Assembly: GCF_021130785.1 (NCBI RefSeq)
Contig: NW_025778900.1
Span: forward strand, 1-64,000
Length of the DNA: 64,000 nt
Source of the DNA: Homalodisca vitripennis
Taxonomy: Eukaryota > Arthropoda > Insecta > Hemiptera > Cicadellidae
Direction: 5' to 3'
Below are positions 58,640 to 64,000 of this stretch, one piece after another. How positions within the stretch are numbered: position 1 is the stretch's first letter; each line of letters starts with the position of its first letter. Made by a program: the position numbers and the translations under genes. The notes under the pieces are model-generated. The model saw only the letters and a program-made list of their open reading frames with translations. It ran no database searches and had not been told where the DNA came from.

Positions 58640-59720
58640 ACTGTAGCACGCCCGCTGTGATTGGGCCTGTTACATTGTAACAGACAACGTCCTGTCCGCT
58701 GGGGTGACTGGAGGAGCCGGTACAGGCTGACGTCTAGGGAGACAGCGGTGGTAACAAGTCTCGGGTTATGTTTGTCGGTGAGATCGGAAGACAGTCTAGT
58801 TACTTGGAGGGTGGTGAGGTGGCCCCGACGGAAGACTTATTGTTCATAACGAATCTGCTGGTGGAAATCCTCGGGGAATCGGGCCAGAATGAGTCGCTCA
58901 AGGGTTTTTGTCAGAGAAAGAAGCGCGAGATTGGTAGCTGTCAAGGTAGGGTTTTGAGTGGTTTTAGAGTGGCTTCGGGAAATAGAAAAACTTAGCTTGC
59001 TTCCGGGGTTTAGGAAATTGTTTCAAGTGTTCGGAGGCAGAATTTGAAGATAAAGGTGAACCATTTCACGACCCGTTCTGGCAGTCCTTCTGAGTGCTGG
59101 GGTACCAAGGTGGTCAGATCTTTACGCATTCTTCGGACAAAGACTTGAGAAGGGTCCAGCGACTTCAGCTTCAGTAATGCCAGAAAATTCTTCGGTTTCT
59201 TCACATTCGTTCTGGTTGGTTCCTTCTACGAAGCCCTGCACTAATCAAGAGTGTTCTGAGTCGCGTATCTGGTGGTTGAGACGTGCTGGGACCGAAGCCC
59301 CTCGTTCCCACCTCCCTCCCTGACACAAGTCTGTGACTTATTTGCCATGCCTCTTGCCTTCTCCTCTTCTTTCTTCTATTCGGCCTTCAGCCACTTAATC
59401 CTCTTCTCGACACTCTTGCTTGTGTCTAGCCTAACAGCACGTCTCCTCTCATCTCACCGCCCCTGTGCGATGAGAATCAGAGAACGAGTCTCCATGGTGC
59501 AGGTGAAGACCTCAACCTTCTACTCTGCCGTTTACATCAGCCTGGTTTCTCCTTGGATGGGCCGAGCAGTCCTCTTCGCTTCTGAGGGTTCGGGCGATCC
59601 GCCAGATGGATACGTTGTCTGTGCTGAGAGTGTCAACAAACATCCTCCGGCAGCTCTCTCCTTGTTGTTGCAGCAGATTAAAATCCAAATGTTTTAAGAT
59701 TCGTTCATACAAACAATATG
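58640..59720 (-). pseudogene. jockey-clade RT fossil (duplication copy 2)
   Basis: Counterpart of 16600-17680. The minus strand gives VSIWRIARTLRSE near 59610, a frame reading LPERVVKWFTFIFKFCLRTL near 59010-59080, and PITAGVLQ-like sequence near 58655 where the relic ends. Small indels relative to copy 1 (for example one base near 59085, and a few bases missing near 59570) change the frames, which confirms absence of coding constraint. Plus-strand frames at 59272-59697 are antisense. Confidence 0.72.
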
Positions 59721-60339
59721 AAATGTGTAAAGATTACTATGAGAATTTACTTAAATATCTCTGAGAGTCATCTTTCAGGCATTTTATAGTAGTGTAAATG
59801 TTGAAAATAATTTTATATTAGGGAATGTTATCTGAAAGGATTAAAATTCATTACGTATTGCGTTAATTTGTTTAATCTCAATCATTTCTAAAAATTTTCC
59901 GTAAAAAATATCGTTCTTAACAGATAAACGAGTCAAGAACTTTTTAAGGAACAAAATGGGCCTTACTCTCTGTTCACTACGGGAAAATATCAGTTGTCGG
60001 TAACTGCTGCCACCCATACTTTTTACCTGCCTCCATCTTGTCTTGTTCAAGAAAATGTTTGTACTGTAAGATTTGAAGCCCTTATTTGGATTAAAGTGAG
60101 TTCCAATACAAAGACCATGTTCAAGATATCAAGTAATAGAAGCATTCAATCTACAGCTAGTTCACTTGAAGCTGCAGGACTCTGTAGTAATAATTGATAA
60201 AAACCTTTATAACTGAATGTTTAGCTGCCTGACTGGGCCTTGCTGGACCGTTTATTGATCAGGGTTGGAACTGAAAATAAGTGAGTTTAATTTCCCGAAA
60301 CTTGAGGCTGTTCGTTGTACTTGTCAACGCTTGGCTAGA

Positions 60340-60760
60340 AAGGATATACAACAAATCTTGTGTTGGTGATTATAAAATTATAATAGAACGTCTCTTTCGT
60401 GGGAATACACATGGAAAGTTTTATTTAAAGAATCCAGCTAATATGTTCATAATAGAAGTACAAATTTTATATTAACTTATATCTATGGAAACAAGGAAAT
60501 AAAATTTGAAAAATATGTTTGGGATTGTTTAGTATATTCAAAAATCGTTCTAATCGCAGCACCTCGGAGAACCACCGAACATGGAACAGGATGTGAGGCT
60601 CAGAGAGAGGATCAGGACCAGGACCTTCAGTAAGTTATTTTTGTTGTTCATAGTTTCTGCTCTCACTATCTCTTTCTAGTTCAGGAAATTATAACGGTAC
60701 AGATAAAAATGTGTATTTACTTTAATTTCTGGGTTCCAAATTCACTAATGGCGTAATCTA
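60340..60760 (+). repeat. macro-repeat unit 16 (duplicate of unit 5)
   Basis: CTATGGAAACAAGG near 60483, GATCAGGACCAGGACC near 60610 and AGTAAGTTATTTTTG near 60630 match 18450-18625. Confidence 0.5.
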
Positions 60761-61759
60761 ATAGATTTAAGATCTTTACTTTTAAGCTGAAGGTTACTAT
60801 ATGTTTCGATGCTACTCTTTATTTCTTTACATAAAAACTCAAAAAAAATGTATTGAATATATCTGGTACAAGATATGATGACTCATACTAAAGGGATGTA
60901 AGTTCAAAAAGATCTGAAAGTGAGAACAGTTTTTAAGTATGTATATTTACGAGAGCCTAACAATAAATAGTCTTTCTAAACTCTTGTTCTTCCAAGAAAC
61001 TAACGTTTAGTTTATCTGAAGATGTGTGCTGATTCATTTACAATAAATAATGAAACATCATGTATCTGTTAGCTGCAATACAGTAATCCTTATGTAAATA
61101 TTTACTTTCCCCAGAGGGTTCATTTCTGGCTGGTTTATACCTTCTAGTTGAACCCACTTTGGTTACTGCAAAAACCGATGTGTCACTTAAATTTGGCCAA
61201 CATGATAGATGTCCAAGACCAGGACATCAATAACCGCAAAATTCGAAATTATAGAGCACAAGGGTAATTCTGTAGGTCTAGCCTACTGCGGGAATTGATT
61301 GGTGGAGTTTGTAGCGTTCGTTCCCTAAGAGTCAATGGTTCATTCCAGACTAGACATAAGGGCGTGCCTCCCCCTACCTGTTTGATTGGATATGATGGCT
61401 TAGAGCTGGCTTTTCTTTCTTACGGGGAGTCATGACTTAAAATTTAGTGCCCTAATTTTTTCCTCTTGAATCTCGACAGAAGCTGGCCCCTACACCCAAC
61501 CAAAATTATCCTGTCACTCTGGAAGCAGCGCAAGGACCTTATATGACTAATTGCAATTTTCTAAGCTTCTTGCTCTAAGAGAACAATAAATCATTTACTT
61601 ACATATGTAAAAAAAAATGTGCATTTTACTACACAAATTATATCCTATTTTTTCATTTCCTTATCCAGCTACTTAAAAAAACAATTCATGATCTACTCCA
61701 GTGGTCCTCAATTGATCCTATATTTGAAAGGAAACAGAAGAGAAACAGGATGACCTTGT

Positions 61760-62480
61760 GTGATTTATGGTTTTAAATCCTTTCAGTATTCTCAGTGTGC
61801 AAAAAAATATCAGTGCACAATTATTTTCAATGCAAAATGCAAATGATTTAAGATTCTTTATTACATATTTGATAAAAAAGTGTAAAGATTAAAAAGAGAA
61901 TTATTTACATAAAATGTGTCAGAGACATCTCAAGCAGGTTCTAAACTATCTTGATGTCTTTTTCCTTTCTAGAACTTATCGTCTTGAAGGTACACCAACA
62001 TCTTAGTATAGTAAAACTAAGTACAATGTTTAGATAAGGATCAATAAATGAGTTACTTTAATGGTTTACAATTCAAAGTATTTTCCCTAACTATTCTTCT
62101 CACCCAAAATGGCATTCTTGTTTTGGAATTATTAATCACAACAAACAAGCCGTCCTCTATTTGATTATAACGCGTTTACAATTAATAGTATTTTATTCTT
62201 TATTGAAGTTTACAGTTTTTTCTCTTGCTTAGTGTTTATTATCTTGATCAACAAATAATTTTCTTGTGTTTTTGGGCAAATAGAAATAGCTTGTCATTTA
62301 TGATATTAAATCCCTTCACTACTCTAGTTGTACAGAAAGAATCAGTTTCCAATTATTCTCCATAACTTTTGCAAGAGTTTTAAGATTCGTTCATACGAAA
62401 TTAAGAAAATCATCAATCATTACATTGTTAGTAATAATTAATTGTAAACCGAAATCACTGTACATTAAATTTAGGTTTGG
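61760..62480 (+). repeat. macro-repeat unit 17 (duplicate of unit 6)
   Basis: The same two partial copies as 19720-20400, with GAGTTACTTTAATGG near 62048 and M2 near 62318. Single-base indels shift every frame seen in copy 1. Confidence 0.55.
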
Positions 62481-62619
62481 ACAACTATCGGGGATAAACC
62501 ACTCTACTTATTAACTATTGGAGCTACAATAATAATTAGGCAAAAATTATCGTTTATTTCTTTGTTTACGAGTATAAAACAAATACAATTATTCATACAT
62601 TAAATAACAGTATATTAAC

Positions 62620-63780
62620 TATGATAATTTAAAACTTTTTACTTATATATGTAAAAGTAATCTGATAAGAATCGGTAAAAAGGTAGTAGTAGCCATGTCG
62701 CAAGTGAAAGTAACAGCTGAAATAAAATGAAACAGGTGAAACAACGGAGTTCATATTGTTATAAGTTTCTATCCATGGAAACAGAGTACAAGTATTTCTA
62801 ATTTTCGATGAAATCAGAAGTGTTGTTTACAAAATTCTTTAACGTCATACTACGGTTAGGTTGGAAAAGCATGTCCAGGAACAGGTTAGATGGACAGAGT
62901 TTGTTAAGGGCAAGGCCTTTTTCATAGTTCAGTTTAACTTTCAAATCGTCCAACACGCAAGACGTCAGAAAACTCACCACCAGGAGGAGTACGAGGGCGA
63001 AGACAATGATTGAGACACGGCCTTTTACAGATGAGTTAATTTAATTAGTTAAGAATCAAAGTTTCTGTTCTCACTGTTCTTCTTAGACATATCTGTTTAC
63101 GAGTTTTAGCGATTTTCCCCACAGAAAGAAAAACTAAAACTGTTGGAATCTAAGTATAACACGTATTCTGTTAACAGGATTTAATCTTATAGGGAACTTA
63201 CAATGGACTTTTGTCGTGAAGATTACATTAATCAACAATATTAAGGTTAGTATACTTTGTATAAAATTTAGAAAAAATCTTGTTACTTGGCGCTTTTAAT
63301 GCTTTCAGTGCTCTAAATGTACAGAAGAAATCACTTATCATTGTCTTTATAAAAAAATTAAAATGATTTAAGATCCATCATAAATATTTCATAAAGAGCG
63401 TAAAGATTAATTACAGAATTATTTTCTTAAATATGTCTAAGGGTCATCTTTCTAGCATTTTTTAAATATGTAACAAACTTTGAACTTAGTAAATGCTGGT
63501 TGACTTAGGATTAAAATTCGTAACTTATTAACGTTTAGTAGTTTAAAATAAACATTTTTAAAACAGTATTGTGAAGGTTTCAAGAAAAAAACGGTATATA
63601 TTTTTATCTATTTAATTTTTTGCTGAGATTACACCCAGAGCACTCATCAATTTCACAAGAGAAACGAAATGAAGTTATATAGTCATAGAAATAATTCAAC
63701 TTCATAATAAGAACTTGTGATTTAGGATTTTTAATTCTTTCAGTACTCTAAGCGTACAAAAAGAATCAGTTTATAAAGCA
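62620..63780 (+). repeat. macro-repeat unit 18 (duplicate of unit 7)
   Basis: Same run as 20600-21690, plus a terminal M2 block (AGTACTCTAAGCGTACAAAA near 63741) that copy 1 has lost by deletion. Two M2 blocks in this copy, near 63305 and 63741, suggest that two units overlap here. Confidence 0.65.
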
Positions 63781-63782
63781 CG

Positions 63783-64000
63783 GCGTTGAAAATTCCAATC
63801 GTTCTGGCAGGCATCGGGTAGGCTGGGGCTCTTGTCCCTTCTGAGGTAGCGGCTCTGCAACAAGCAGAATGGCTACTGGTCATGTGTACGTCTAGCCCCA
63901 AGTGGGGCTATTGTTGCGTTAAGTCGTGGGGAGTTGTTAATTGTGTAGTTTTTAAATTTCTGCCGCTTTCGAGTAGACTGGTTGGTTGTGTAGTGAAGTG
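63783..64000 (-). mobile_element. 3' end of the jockey-like element (duplication copy 2)
   Basis: Matches 21690-21903, including the nested stem-loop (TAGCCCC/GGGGCTA near 63893-63910 within GCAACAA/TTGTTGC). The window ends before the reading frame begins. Confidence 0.75.

Larger units (their letters stand above)
56118..64000 (+). repeat. segmental duplication, copy 2 (runs off the window)
   Basis: Collinear with 14083-21903. Differences seen: a 6-bp TTAACG insertion near 56725; loss near 60340 of about 8 bp present in copy 1 at 18296; loss of part of a CCGGAGAAACC repeat near 60555; an extra 15 bp with AATGAAACATCATG near 61049; and an extra segment of about 44 bp at 63714-63758 that restores an M2 module missing from copy 1. 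Unlike copy 1, the left edge continues into the jockey fragment. Confidence 0.92.

Overview
This window looks like nuclear DNA of an arthropod, most likely an insect. It is AT-rich, has no bacterial-style operons or long open frames, and carries a typical insect mix of mobile elements: piggyBac-like DNA transposons, jockey-clade and CR1-group non-LTR retrotransposons, a Helitron end, and tRNA-derived SINE relics. I found no host protein-coding gene, rRNA or complete tRNA. Every recognisable coding stretch belongs to a mobile element and is broken. A hemipteran is my guess for the order, from the general look of the repeats only.

Layout. 1-1390 is the C-terminal two thirds of a decayed piggyBac-like transposase running in from the left edge. 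1.9-11.9 kb holds the first copies of a long, old, non-coding repeat family (here the 'macro-repeat'), with a SINE-like element and a compound hairpin near 4.1-4.3 kb. 12.4-13.4 kb has reverse-transcriptase (RT) scraps. 14083-21903 is the first copy of a near-identical 7.8-kb duplication whose second copy fills 56118-64000, about 42 kb away. Each copy contains macro-repeat units, a fossil jockey RT and, at its right end, the 3' end of a second jockey-like element. In copy 1 that element continues to 23440.

25.3-32.1 kb is more macro-repeat, plus a 137-bp palindromic element at 29.5 kb. 33.7-35.5 kb carries simple-repeat and Helitron modules. 36.8-42.0 kb is the best-preserved element: a minus-strand CR1-group retrotransposon. 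Its ORF1 (coiled coil plus SGNH-esterase-like domain) is broken by one stop. Its ORF2 (endonuclease plus RT) is split by a 904-bp transposon with TTAA target duplications.

42.3-54.9 kb returns to macro-repeat units. They are interrupted by a second TTAA-type transposon relic that still encodes a transposase N-terminus (44.7-45.6 kb), a three-module tandem repeat (45.8-46.3 kb) and a small fragment that may come from a Penelope-like element (53.5-53.8 kb). 55.2-56.1 kb holds two overlapping copies of a jockey-type C-terminus and 3' end.

The most unusual signal is the macro-repeat. At least a dozen diverged copies share the same modules in the same order and orientation. Where both are present, two landmark modules lie 321-345 bp apart. 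It encodes no protein I recognise and accounts for much of the otherwise gene-free sequence. Its family, period and origin are open. All comparisons here were made by eye, so identities and edges are approximate.
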